Source of the DNA: an uncultured Microbacteriaceae bacterium
Lineage (GTDB): Bacteria; Actinomycetota; Actinomycetes; Actinomycetales; Microbacteriaceae
Direction: 5' to 3'
Assembly: GCA_903940225.1 (NCBI GenBank)
Contig: CAJAKC010000007.1
Span: forward strand, 28,108-92,107
Length of the DNA: 64,000 nt
Shown: in pieces, positions 1-7,751 of the stretch
How positions within the stretch are numbered: the stretch's first letter is position 1
Layout of the letters: every line of letters begins with the position of its first letter
The notes under the pieces: generated by a model
Database searches by the model: none
What the model was told of the DNA's origin: nothing
Seen by the model: only the letters and a program-made list of their open reading frames with translations
Made by a program: the position numbers and the translations under genes

Positions 1-2
1 GA

Positions 3-125
3 CGGCCTTTGTTCGCGGGCACGTCCTCGCTCGGCGACCATCACCCGCTACGCCGTAATGCGCTTGAGGAGCTAGCGCACGCAGCACCTCTGTTTGTGAT
101 TGAACTGTGCGAGTACACTCGCTGA
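3..125 (+). CDS. C-terminal end of an unidentified protein (5' truncated)
   Basis: A reading frame enters from the left edge and stops with TGA at 123-125, two bases before the next start codon. It encodes about 40 residues ending in a hydrophobic stretch and the residues IELCEYTR. Codon use (mostly G or C in third position) is compatible with a real gene end, but the piece is too short to identify. The region also carries the probable promoter of the next gene, so it may not be coding at all. Confidence 0.35.
   Translation, partial: RPLFAGTSSLGDHHPLRRNALEELAHAAPLFVIELCEYTR
114..119 (+). promoter_or_regulatory. -10 box (TACACT) of a leaderless transcript
   Basis: TACACT lies 7 nt before the ATG at 127, with no ribosome binding site between. 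This spacing places the transcription start on or next to the A of the start codon. Confidence 0.5.
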
Positions 126-126
126 T

Positions 127-714
127 ATGACACGCACGGGACTGGACCGCATCTGGACTGTCCCTAACGCCATTTCGTTTCTCCGACTTGCGTGCGTCCC
201 GCTGTTTTATTGGCTCCTCGTTACCGGGCAAGATGGGCCGGCACTGACGGTTCTCATCATCGCCACGGCCAGTGACTTCGTTGACGGTTACATCGCCCGC
301 ACGTTCAACCAGGTCACTACTCTCGGCGCGTTGCTTGACCCAGCGTCCGACAGGTTGTTTATTGCGGCGAGTGTTGTCGGTCTTGCGGTCCGCGGGATGA
401 TCCCCATCCCTCTACTTGTGGCGATTATGGCGCGCGACGTGCTTTTGCTCACCGTCGTTCTCGTGCGTGGGGTTCGAGTCAGGGACTTTCCGCGGGTCAA
501 TCTCGTTGGCAAGACGGCGACGTTTGTCCTCTTTGTTGCGTTTCCCGTGATCGTGCTTAGCCATGTCATGCCGTCCGCTGCGATTTCACTCGCCGTGATC
601 GGTTGGGTTTTGGGGTCGTCGGGCGCGGTCCTGTATTGGGTTGCTGGATTCACGTATTTGCCCGCTCTCGCGCGCGTGCCGGCCCGTCGCGCTCGACTAC
701 TAAAGCGAATATAG
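127..714 (+). CDS. CDP-alcohol phosphatidyltransferase (PgsA-type)
   Basis: The 195-residue membrane protein should transfer a phosphatidyl group from CDP-diacylglycerol to an alcohol, probably glycerol 3-phosphate in phosphatidylglycerol or cardiolipin synthesis. The family signature is complete: D53-G54-x2-A57-R58-x8-G67-x3-D71-x3-D75, with the acidic residues that bind Mg and CDP. Several hydrophobic membrane segments surround it. The start at 127 is chosen because a -10 box lies 7 nt upstream and the upstream frame stops at 125; an in-frame TTG at 100 would add nine unlikely residues. In mycobacteria a pgsA2 gene lies near garA, which fits this position. The exact alcohol substrate cannot be told from sequence. 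Confidence 0.9.
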   Translation: MTRTGLDRIWTVPNAISFLRLACVPLFYWLLVTGQDGPALTVLIIATASDFVDGYIARTFNQVTTLGALLDPASDRLFIAASVVGLAVRGMIPIPLLVAIMARDVLLLTVVLVRGVRVRDFPRVNLVGKTATFVLFVAFPVIVLSHVMPSAAISLAVIGWVLGSSGAVLYWVAGFTYLPALARVPARRARLLKRI

Positions 715-731
715 TTGTGAGCGGAGGAACG

Positions 732-1169
732 ATGAATCACGACGGCGACGATAACGGGACCGAGCAATTCGGTCGCGATTTTGCCGCTCGCCTTGCCGAA
801 CTCGAGGAATCCGCCTCTGCCGAAGAGCTCGCGGCGATTGCCGCCCTTCCGTCGGGTAGTGCTTTGCTCATTGTTCGCCGCGGCCCGACCGTCGGTGCCC
901 GCTTTCTGCTCGACTCGAACGTGACTATTGCTGGTCGGCACCCGGACGCCGAAATCTTTTTGGATGATGTCACCGTGTCCCGTCGTCACGCCGAAATTGT
1001 TCGCGCCGTCGGCGCGTTCACGATCCGCGATCTCGATTCACTCAACGGCACCTATCTCGACGGCGAACGCGTTTCTGACGGCAACCTGGTCGACGGGTCC
1101 GAGGTCCAAATTGGCAAATACCGCATGACCTTCTTTGCTTCTCGCCACGACCTCCCCGCAGGGGGTTAG
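732..1169 (+). CDS. garA: FHA-domain regulator, GarA/OdhI-like
   Basis: A 145-residue phosphothreonine-binding protein. GarA/OdhI inhibits 2-oxoglutarate dehydrogenase and tunes glutamate metabolism when unphosphorylated. The FHA fold is clear from G68-R69-H70, S83-R84-R85-H86 and N105-G106. The N-terminal tail aligns with the phosphorylated ETTSVF motif of GarA, but here it reads NGTEQF: one threonine (T10, at the PknB-type site) is kept and the neighbouring PknG-type threonine is glycine. The start at ATG 732 follows GGAGGA at 723-728. It is followed after two bases by a MerR gene, as in mycobacteria and corynebacteria. Confidence 0.93.
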   Translation: MNHDGDDNGTEQFGRDFAARLAELEESASAEELAAIAALPSGSALLIVRRGPTVGARFLLDSNVTIAGRHPDAEIFLDDVTVSRRHAEIVRAVGAFTIRDLDSLNGTYLDGERVSDGNLVDGSEVQIGKYRMTFFASRHDLPAGG

Positions 1170-1171
1170 GC

Positions 1172-1861
1172 ATGGGCGCACTTTCTGCCGAGTCAACCCC
1201 GATAGGCCAATCGATTGGTCAGGTACTCACGCAACTGAGAATTCAGTTCCCGGACCTCACCTCGACGAAACTGCGGTACCTCGAAGACGAGGGACTCATC
1301 AGTCCAACTCGCCTTTCGAGCGGATACCGCTCGTACGCCCCGAACGATGTGGCCCGCATCCGCATGGTTCTGACGCTGCAGCGCGACCACTTCCTCCCGC
1401 TGAAGGTCATTCAAGGGATCCTCGCAGACGTTGACGCGGGAAAGAAGCCGGCTCTTCCCAGCGGCACCGAACTGACGGTTGAATCAATGTTGTCGATTGA
1501 CGTGCGCTACACCCGAACCGAGCTACTTGCGAAAACGGGTGCGCCGGCAACGCTGCTCAACGACGCCGTTTCAATGGGCTTGGTTCAGCCTGCCGATGTT
1601 TACGGCGAAGAGACGCTGACGATTCTTGCTGCGCTCGTGGAGCTCAAAAAGTCCGGACTTGAGCCGCGACACTTGCGCTCACTGAAACTTCAAGCGGAGA
1701 AGGATGCTGCAACGCTGCGAAATGTCATCCTTCCGGTAGCGAAGAGTTCGAGTAGAGTAGGGCGACAGAAGGCAATCGACATGGCTCGCGACCTCGCAGT
1801 GAATCTGGAAAAAGTACGACTCGGTGTGATGATGAGGTCGGTCGAGGAGTCAATCGACTAA
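1172..1861 (+). CDS. ftsR: MerR-family regulator, FtsR-like
   Basis: A 229-residue DNA-binding protein. The N-terminal winged helix-turn-helix of MerR type covers about residues 13-85 (TSTKLRYLEDEGLISPTR, then YRSYAPNDVARIRMV). The rest is helical with no metal-binding cysteines. Position directly after the garA-like gene matches Rv1828 of M. tuberculosis and FtsR of Corynebacterium, which activates ftsZ transcription. Here ftsZ lies 26 kb downstream in the same window. The assignment as FtsR rests on family and synteny. Confidence 0.85.
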   Translation: MGALSAESTPIGQSIGQVLTQLRIQFPDLTSTKLRYLEDEGLISPTRLSSGYRSYAPNDVARIRMVLTLQRDHFLPLKVIQGILADVDAGKKPALPSGTELTVESMLSIDVRYTRTELLAKTGAPATLLNDAVSMGLVQPADVYGEETLTILAALVELKKSGLEPRHLRSLKLQAEKDAATLRNVILPVAKSSSRVGRQKAIDMARDLAVNLEKVRLGVMMRSVEESID

Positions 1862-1954
1862 CGCGACACGCCCAGAGCGTTTCGCAGCCAGTGGCGAATT
1901 CGTCACTAAAGTGGAGACATTAACGCTCAAGTAGAAGGTGAAGGTTGGTGCAGA

Positions 1955-2455
1955 ATGACTGACATGACGCAGAACCTCGGAAACGCAACCGAAGGCTACC
2001 GCGGACTCGTTGCCGCCAAGGCTTCGGGGATTTCGTATCGCCAACTTGACTATTGGGCGCGAACGGAACTCGTCGCACCGACGGTTCAAAATGCGACCGG
2101 CTCTGGCTCTCAGCGACTGTACTCCTTCCGCGACATCCTCGTGTTAAAGCTGGTTAAGCGACTCCTAGACACGGGAATCTCGTTGCAGCAAATCCGCATC
2201 GCCGTTGACCAGTTGCGCACGGCCGGAATTGATGACCTCACCGGTACAACACTGATGAGTGACGGAGCATCCGTCTACCTCTGCACGTCGAGCGACCAGG
2301 TCATTGACCTCGTCAATCGCGGTCAAGGAGTTTTCGGGATCGCTGTGGGTGCTGTCCTGCGCGAAGTAGAGACGACACTGATCGAATTCGACACGGCCCC
2401 CGTTGCCGCGGTACTCGATGAGCTTGCCGCGAAGCGCGCCAGCCGCGCGTCCTAA
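1955..2455 (+). CDS. MerR-family regulator, Rv1830-like
   Basis: A 166-residue protein with an N-terminal MerR-type helix-turn-helix (about residues 15-90, including SYRQLDYWARTELVAPT and RLYSFRDILVLKLVKRLLD) and a short C-terminal part. It is the second MerR gene of the conserved garA-merR-merR group. A 93-base gap separates it from the first, where many relatives carry a DUF151 nuclease gene. Its stop codon TAA overlaps the stop of the convergent ATPase gene through CTAA at 2452-2455. The target is unknown. Confidence 0.85.
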   Translation: MTDMTQNLGNATEGYRGLVAAKASGISYRQLDYWARTELVAPTVQNATGSGSQRLYSFRDILVLKLVKRLLDTGISLQQIRIAVDQLRTAGIDDLTGTTLMSDGASVYLCTSSDQVIDLVNRGQGVFGIAVGAVLREVETTLIEFDTAPVAAVLDELAAKRASRAS

Positions 2456-3237
2456 ATGCGGTTGTGCACGACGATCTGACGAAGCAAGACGTCAAACTTC
2501 TGCGCAAGGCCCTGGGCCAGATCTCCCGGCCAGCGGTGAATAGGTGATGCCGCACCTGTCGCTTGTTGCATCGTCAGAGTTTCGTCGACAGTGGGCGTGA
2601 GGAGATACTCACCGAACAGTTGCTGCATCTCGTTCATTCGGAATAGATGTTCACGGCTGTCGGATCGGTAGCGATTGATAATCACACCCGCTGTTCGCAA
2701 TCGAGGTGACACGCTCTGCCGCATGGATTCGAGCGCGAGAAGTGTGCGGTGAACAGCGGTCACGGAAAAGAGTCCCGGTTCCGCAACAATGGCGACGGCG
2801 TCCGATGCCGTCCACGCAGTCTGCGTGAGCGCGTTGAACGACGGAGGGCAGTCGATCAGCACAAGGTCGTAATTCTTTTCGACGAGCACGAGTGCCTCCT
2901 CGAGACGCCACAGTTCGTTTTTCGCCGGGTTCGGAACATCGTGGTTTGACGCCGCTTGCGAGCCCATCAACACATCGACGGTGACATCGCCGGATTCGGT
3001 CCAGGAACTCGGCGCAATGGCCAGGCGAACATTCCTTTTTGTTGCCGCCTTGAGGACCGTGTCAATTGTGTAGCCGTGGGTTGAGCGCGAGGCGAGCGCT
3101 GCGGAAACGTCGGACTGCGGGTCCATGTCAATGATGAGGACGCGCGAGCCTTGAGCAAATGCGGCAGACGCCAAGCCGAGGGTGATCGTGGTCTTTCCGA
3201 CCCCGCCCTTTAGCGAACTGACGCTAACTACCTTCAC
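2452..3237 (-). CDS. ParA/Soj-family ATPase
   Basis: A 261-residue deviant Walker-A ATPase of the ParA/MinD family, which dimerises on ATP binding and positions DNA or protein cargo. The motif KGGVGKTT is at residues 10-17, the ATP-contacting D in LIIDMDPQSDVSAA near residue 40, and a Walker B-like LIDCPPSF near residue 125. The start is taken as GTG 3237, because the protein then begins directly before the first beta strand and a TAATGT box lies 7 nt upstream. A longer frame to 3402 would add an unconserved tail and overlap a small gene on the other strand. No parB is next to it, so the cargo is unknown. Confidence 0.85.
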   Translation of the reverse strand: MKVVSVSSLKGGVGKTTITLGLASAAFAQGSRVLIIDMDPQSDVSAALASRSTHGYTIDTVLKAATKRNVRLAIAPSSWTESGDVTVDVLMGSQAASNHDVPNPAKNELWRLEEALVLVEKNYDLVLIDCPPSFNALTQTAWTASDAVAIVAEPGLFSVTAVHRTLLALESMRQSVSPRLRTAGVIINRYRSDSREHLFRMNEMQQLFGEYLLTPTVDETLTMQQATGAASPIHRWPGDLAQGLAQKFDVLLRQIVVHNRI

Positions 3238-3244
3238 TCTGACT

Positions 3245-3250
3245 ACATTA
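3245..3250 (-). promoter_or_regulatory. -10 box (TAATGT) of a leaderless transcript
   Basis: Read on the minus strand, TAATGT is followed by 7 nt and then the GTG start at 3237. There is no ribosome binding site. Confidence 0.5.
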
Positions 3251-3316
3251 GCCGTCAAGTAGGCTGGAAGTCTTGATTCCGCCTGCGACGGCCCAAGGGT
3301 AAAGTGAACGGGAATC

Positions 3317-3409
3317 ATGTTTCGCAAAATTCTTATCTCAATCCCCGCGACGCACCAGGTGGAGCCCGGTGATTTGCTCGTTGTGCTCGAGCCTCGCGCC
3401 ACCGCCTAA
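3317..3409 (+). CDS. possible 30-residue small protein
   Basis: A short frame runs from ATG 3317 to TAA 3407-3409 in the gap between two divergent ATPase genes. It encodes MFRKILISIP followed by a turn and GDLLVVLEP. Third positions are mostly G or C in its second half, like the neighbouring genes. The GDLLVVLE segment resembles the end of a biotinyl/lipoyl carrier domain, but the attachment lysine motif is missing. A TAAAGT box lies at 3300-3305 and only a weak GGGA precedes the start. It could be a real small protein or chance. Confidence 0.35.
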   Translation: MFRKILISIPATHQVEPGDLLVVLEPRATA

Positions 3410-3420
3410 ACGTTTTCGGC

Positions 3421-3426
3421 TAGAAT
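3421..3426 (+). promoter_or_regulatory. -10 box (TAGAAT) of the MinD/ParA-like gene
   Basis: TAGAAT overlaps the region of the first in-frame ATG (3428), so transcription would begin near 3433 and that ATG would not be in the mRNA. This supports the downstream TTG start. Confidence 0.45.
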
Positions 3427-3448
3427 AATGATTCGTGTTCGCACGGTG

Positions 3449-3454
3449 AAGGAG
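3449..3454 (+). promoter_or_regulatory. ribosome binding site (AAGGAG) that sets the start of the MinD/ParA-like gene
   Basis: AAGGAG stands 6 nt before TTG 3461 and has no other start codon at a suitable distance. Confidence 0.7.
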
Positions 3455-3460
3455 TCACAG

Positions 3461-4600
3461 TTGGTAGAACGCAAAAAGACGACGAAAAAAGTCAGCGCAC
3501 CCGTCGCCAAAGTTCCCACCGAACCGACTGAGGTGGATATCCCCGCGACCGAAGTCACGCCCGATTCGATTGATCTTTCCGTTCCCGAGTTTTCTATCCC
3601 GATTTCGGCCACCTCCGACGGTGAGGAAATGTACCTGCGGCGTCACACTGGTGTGGCTGACGCTCCAGAGCCGACGGCTCTTCTGACGGACGAGCGACTC
3701 CTCGACATCAAGGTAAAGCGGTTGGCGCCCGAAGGGTTTTGGCAGGAGTTCGTTTATGCCATCACGTTCCACACCGTCCACCTCGGCGATTCTCGAAGGG
3801 CGAGCGCGCGCAAGGCAATCGACGCTCGCATCGCAAGCCCGCTGGTTGGCGATGCCCGATTCGTTCCCGTCCTGACCCGAAAGGGTGGCGTTGGAAAGAC
3901 GACGACTACCGTGTTGCTGGGAATGGCTCTGGCCCGAATCAGAGAAGACCGTGTCATTGCCATCGATGCCAACCCCGACCGCGGAACCCTCGCCGACCGA
4001 ATCCAACGCGAGACGCGCGACACGATCCGTTCGGTCGTCGCGAAAGCGCCGGCGATTAATTCGTTCAGTGAATTCGCCAAGTACGTCAGCCACGACGTGA
4101 CCCGCCTCCACGTGCTCGCGTCGGATTCCGACCCGCTCATTTCGCAGTCTTTCGATGAATTTGATTACAACATCGTCGCCGACATCACGTCGCGCTACTA
4201 CTCGATTGTGCTCACCGACTGCGGTACCGGAATCGTCAACTCTGTTATGAGGCCGATTCTGCAGCGAGCAGACGGACTGGTCATCGTGTCGGGTGGCTCT
4301 GTCGACGAAGCCCGACTCGCGTCAGAAACGCTCACGTGGCTTGAATCCAACGGCCACGCAGAACTCGTCGCGAATTCAATCGTCGTTATCAACACGGCGA
4401 CGCAAAACACGGTCCTGGTCAAACTCGACGAGATCGAGAACCACTTCCGCTCGCGCGTTCGTGATGTTGTTCGTATTCCTTACGACGCGCACATTGCTGC
4501 CGGTTCGGTCATTACCTGGGACAAACTGAGCAAGCTCACTCGCGATTCGGCGAGCCTCCTCGCGGGTCTCGTCGCCGAGGGACTTCCCTCCACCAAGTAA
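3461..4600 (+). CDS. MinD/ParA-family ATPase, ESX-associated type
   Basis: A 379-residue protein with two parts. Residues 1-85 are low-complexity (Lys/Thr/Pro/Val rich, then acidic) and probably disordered. From about residue 98 a conserved lead-in (GFWQEFVYAITFHTVHLGDS, ending RIASPLVG) runs into the deviant Walker A motif KGGVGKTTTT at 141-150 and an AIDANPDRGTLADR segment. This arrangement is the one seen in actinobacterial EspI-like ATPases near type VII secretion loci, yet no ESX gene is present here. The TTG start follows from the AAGGAG site. The stop and the deformylase start share one base (TAATG). Confidence 0.85.
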   Translation: MVERKKTTKKVSAPVAKVPTEPTEVDIPATEVTPDSIDLSVPEFSIPISATSDGEEMYLRRHTGVADAPEPTALLTDERLLDIKVKRLAPEGFWQEFVYAITFHTVHLGDSRRASARKAIDARIASPLVGDARFVPVLTRKGGVGKTTTTVLLGMALARIREDRVIAIDANPDRGTLADRIQRETRDTIRSVVAKAPAINSFSEFAKYVSHDVTRLHVLASDSDPLISQSFDEFDYNIVADITSRYYSIVLTDCGTGIVNSVMRPILQRADGLVIVSGGSVDEARLASETLTWLESNGHAELVANSIVVINTATQNTVLVKLDEIENHFRSRVRDVVRIPYDAHIAAGSVITWDKLSKLTRDSASLLAGLVAEGLPSTK

Positions 4601-5097
4601 TGGCCGTTCGCGAGATTCGACTGTTCGGCGATCCCGTTCTGCGCAGCGCAACGGATCCGATCGATTCGGTCAACGACTCCGTGCACGCGCTAGTGAGAGA
4701 CCTGTTGGACACCGTTGCGCTTGCAGGGCGGGCGGGCGTTGCCGCGAACCAAATCGGCGTCGGGCGTCGCGCATTCAGCTTCAACATCGATGGTCGACTG
4801 GGATACATTCTCAACCCCGTGCTGGCGGAAACGCGCGGTGAGCCAGCACTGGTCGACGAGGCGTGCCTGTCAGTGCCGGGGTTTGGTTACCCGCGACTTC
4901 GATACCCCTGGGCGCGCGTCACGGGAACAAATTTGGCCGGTGAGCCAATCGAACTTTCCGGTGACGGACTGATGGCGCAGGCTCTGCAACATGAAACGGA
5001 CCATCTTGATGGTCGCGTTTACGTCGAAGGTCTCGACCCTCTAACCAAACGTCAGGCGATGCGCGAGATTCGCGAATCCGACTGGTTCCAGCGCTAG
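4600..5097 (+). CDS. def: peptide deformylase
   Basis: A 165-residue metal hydrolase that removes the N-formyl group from new proteins. All three family motifs are present: GVAANQ at 46-51, EACLS at 87-91 with the metal ligand C89, and HETDH at 131-135 with metal ligands H131 and H135 and catalytic E132. Motif 2 has Ala in place of the usual Gly. The gene is translationally coupled to the ATPase before it. Its TAG stop overlaps the stop of the convergent acyl-CoA ligase gene (CTAG 5094-5097). Confidence 0.95.
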   Translation: MAVREIRLFGDPVLRSATDPIDSVNDSVHALVRDLLDTVALAGRAGVAANQIGVGRRAFSFNIDGRLGYILNPVLAETRGEPALVDEACLSVPGFGYPRLRYPWARVTGTNLAGEPIELSGDGLMAQALQHETDHLDGRVYVEGLDPLTKRQAMREIRESDWFQR

Positions 5098-6923
5098 GCG
5101 CCCAGGCTCAGTCCCTTGGTGTCCGGATTGTTGTCGTAAATTCCCTCGATTTCAGCCGCGAAATCTTGAACGATGACGTGTCTCTTTATGCTCAGCTTTG
5201 GCGTGAGGTGGCCACTCGCCTCGGTGAACTCAAGGGGGAGCACAATGAACTTTCGGATGGATTCGGCGCGCGACACTTTTGCGTTAGCGCGGTCGACGGC
5301 CGTTTGAATCTCTGCGAGAACCGCCGGGTGCGCTCCTGCTTGTTCGAGTGACATTTCGGGATCGAGCTTGTTGTTCGCCAACCACACGGGCAACATTTCC
5401 GAGTCCAACGTGACGATCGCGGCGACGTACGGGCGATTGTCTCCGACGACAACGCACTGCCCGACGAGCGGGTTGGCGCGAATCGGATCTTCGAGGACAG
5501 CCGGTGCGACGTTCTTTCCGCCCGCGGTGACGATGATTTCCTTCTTGCGCCCGGTGATGATCAGGTAACCGTCTTCGTCGATTGTGCCGATGTCACCGGT
5601 TCGGAACCAGCCCTTGTCGAAGGTCTCTTTTGTTGCTTTCTCGTTGTGCCAGTATCCCTGGAACACGTTGACGCCCTTTGCGAGAATTTCACCGTCGGCG
5701 GCGATTTTCGCACTCACGCCCGGAACCACAGGACCGACAGTCCCAATCTTGAACTTCTGTGGGACGTTGATGGAAATCGGTGCGGTCGTTTCGGTCAGTC
5801 CGTAGCCTTCGAGCACCCGGATGCCGAGTGCACGGTAGAAGTGACCGAGTCGCATTCCGAGAGGCGCTGATCCGCTGATCGCATAGACCACGTTCCCACC
5901 CATCGCTGCGCGCAACTTTGACAAGACAAGTTTGTCTAGTGCCATGAACTGAATTCGAAGGCCGAGCGGAACCTTGCCTGCATCGAGTGCCTTCGAATAG
6001 GCGATTGCCGTGTGGGCCGCGAGACGGAAAATCTTTCCCTTCCCGCCCGCTTCGGCCTTCTGCTCGGCAGAGTTGTAGACCTTTTCGAATACACGAGGTA
6101 CTGCCAGGAGGAAGGTCGGCTTGAACGATGCGAGGGCGGGGAGCAGGAACTTGGTGTCGGGTTGGTGCCCGACGCGAACACCTGCGTGGATACAGAGGAT
6201 GGAAACGACTCGCGCAAAAATGTGCGCGGTTGTAATGAACAGCAGTGTCGAAGCGCCTGGAGTGAGAACGACTTCTTCCATCCAGATGGTCGAGCTCGCG
6301 ATGGTGTCGACAAAATTCGCGTGCGTGAGGACGCACCCCTTCGGGCTTCCTGTCGTGCCCGATGTGTAGAGCAGCGTCGCGATGTCCTCGCCCTTTGCCA
6401 GGTTTCGGCGCTTGTGGACTTCGGCGTCGCTAATCGACTTGCCCGATTCAATAAGCTTGTCTATGTCGCCGTGGCCCAACTGCCACACGGATTTAATCCC
6501 GGGTACATCCGACCGTACTTCGTCGAATCGAGTGAACTGTTCGGCCGTATCAACAATGAGCGCGACGGAACCGGAGTCGGAGAGGATGTACGCAATCTGG
6601 CTCGGCGACGACGTCTCGTAAATGGGCACGAGAATGGCACCGGCATAGAACATTGCGAAGTCGACGAGTGACCATTCGAATTTCGTTGCGCAGATGAAGC
6701 CGACCTTGTCGCCGGGCTTGATGCCTGCATCAATGAAGCCCTTCGCGAGGGCCACGACGCGATGACGGAATTCCGCGGTGGTCATCGGATCCCAGCCGCC
6801 ATCCTGGCGCGGAATACCAAACGTCACGTGGTCGGGGTGGCTGTTGTATCGCTCTTCGAGGAAGTCTGAAATCGTCCGTGCTGGGTCATGGGGGACAATG
6901 AGGGGGTTTGTTGTCTCAATCAC
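5094..6923 (-). CDS. long-chain acyl-CoA synthetase (FadD15-like)
   Basis: A 609-residue adenylate-forming enzyme that should activate fatty acids to acyl-CoA through an acyl-AMP. The AMP-binding P-loop YTSGTTGSPKG lies at about 186-196, followed by GYGLTETTAP, a WFRTGDIG hinge aspartate and a C-terminal TGRKKEIIVTAGGKN segment carrying the adenylation lysine region. The start is GTG 6923, preceded by AAGGAG at a 5-nt distance. The neighbouring plsC and aroG genes match the fadD15-plsC-aroG region of mycobacteria. The fatty acid range cannot be told. Confidence 0.92.
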   Translation of the reverse strand: MIETTNPLIVPHDPARTISDFLEERYNSHPDHVTFGIPRQDGGWDPMTTAEFRHRVVALAKGFIDAGIKPGDKVGFICATKFEWSLVDFAMFYAGAILVPIYETSSPSQIAYILSDSGSVALIVDTAEQFTRFDEVRSDVPGIKSVWQLGHGDIDKLIESGKSISDAEVHKRRNLAKGEDIATLLYTSGTTGSPKGCVLTHANFVDTIASSTIWMEEVVLTPGASTLLFITTAHIFARVVSILCIHAGVRVGHQPDTKFLLPALASFKPTFLLAVPRVFEKVYNSAEQKAEAGGKGKIFRLAAHTAIAYSKALDAGKVPLGLRIQFMALDKLVLSKLRAAMGGNVVYAISGSAPLGMRLGHFYRALGIRVLEGYGLTETTAPISINVPQKFKIGTVGPVVPGVSAKIAADGEILAKGVNVFQGYWHNEKATKETFDKGWFRTGDIGTIDEDGYLIITGRKKEIIVTAGGKNVAPAVLEDPIRANPLVGQCVVVGDNRPYVAAIVTLDSEMLPVWLANNKLDPEMSLEQAGAHPAVLAEIQTAVDRANAKVSRAESIRKFIVLPLEFTEASGHLTPKLSIKRHVIVQDFAAEIEGIYDNNPDTKGLSLGA

Positions 6924-6982
6924 GGGGACTCCTTCGTCGCGCAGGTAATTTTGACTACTCTACTTGTCCTTCCTGTGTTTAA

Positions 6983-7708
6983 GTGAACGTTTATTCGAAA
7001 AGTTTTCCAGCAGACTATGCTTTCGACGTGTTCTATTGGCTGGTGAAAAACCTCGTATTGGGACCGCTCCTGTTGCGGGTCTTCCGCCCGTGGGTGCGGG
7101 GTCTCGAGAATGTCCCGACGACGGGTGCGGCAATTCTCGCGAGCAACCATCTCTCTTTTGTCGACTCGATTTTCTTGCCACTCGTCCTCCGCCGGCCTGT
7201 CGTGTTCTTGGCGAAGGCCGAATACTTCACCGGCCGCGGTCTGAAGGGGTGGCTGGTCAGGCAGTTCTTCCTTGCCGCCGGCCAACTTCCCATCGATCGC
7301 TCAGGCGGTAAAGCCAGCGAAGATGCACTCAATACGGGGCTTGCGGTTCTCGCGGAAGGAAAGCTCCTCGGGATTTACCCTGAGGGTACGCGCAGCCCCG
7401 ACGCCAAGCTGTATCGCGGTAGAACCGGCATTGCACGAATGGTGCTCGAAGCGAACGTTCCGGTCATCCCCGTCGCGATGATCGACACCGAGAAAGTTAT
7501 GCCGATCGGCAAGCCGATTCCGAACGTGAAACGAATTGGTGTTGTCTTCGGGCAGCCACTCGACTTCTCCCGATTTCACGGCTACGAGGGTGACCGATTC
7601 GTCTTGCGCTCGATCACGGACGAAATCATGTTTGAAATTTTTGCGTTGTCGGGTCAGGAATACGCCGACGAATATGCGAGCTCGGCACGGGCACGGGCTG
7701 AGCAATAG
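6983..7708 (+). CDS. plsC: 1-acyl-sn-glycerol-3-phosphate acyltransferase
   Basis: A 241-residue membrane-associated acyltransferase that adds the second acyl chain in phosphatidic acid synthesis. The catalytic NHxxxxD motif is NHLSFVD with H56 and D61, and the substrate-binding YPEGTRSP motif follows near residue 132. An N-terminal hydrophobic stretch near residues 15-32 may anchor it. The start is GTG 6983, with no obvious ribosome binding site. It is divergent from the acyl-CoA ligase gene, with 59 bases between them, which suits a shared lipid-synthesis role. Confidence 0.9.
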   Translation: MNVYSKSFPADYAFDVFYWLVKNLVLGPLLLRVFRPWVRGLENVPTTGAAILASNHLSFVDSIFLPLVLRRPVVFLAKAEYFTGRGLKGWLVRQFFLAAGQLPIDRSGGKASEDALNTGLAVLAEGKLLGIYPEGTRSPDAKLYRGRTGIARMVLEANVPVIPVAMIDTEKVMPIGKPIPNVKRIGVVFGQPLDFSRFHGYEGDRFVLRSITDEIMFEIFALSGQEYADEYASSARARAEQ

Positions 7709-7741
7709 CGCGCTCACGATAGGCTGAAAACCCTGATTGAT

Positions 7742-7746
7742 AAGGA
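7742..7746 (+). promoter_or_regulatory. ribosome binding site (AAGGA) that sets the start of aroG
   Basis: AAGGA lies 5 nt before GTG 7752. The in-frame TTG at 7737 lies upstream of it and lacks its own site. Confidence 0.6.
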
Positions 7747-7751
7747 TTCCC

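Noticed and set aside
3238-3402. N-terminal extension of the minus-strand ParA-like ATPase
   Set aside because: The ATPase fold begins at GTG 3237 with a -10 box just upstream. The extra residues resemble no family and overlap a possible small gene on the other strand.
3317-3409. Small frame as a biotin carboxyl carrier remnant
   Set aside because: Only the GDLLVVLE turn is shared; the lysine attachment motif and the rest of the domain are missing, so no function is assigned.
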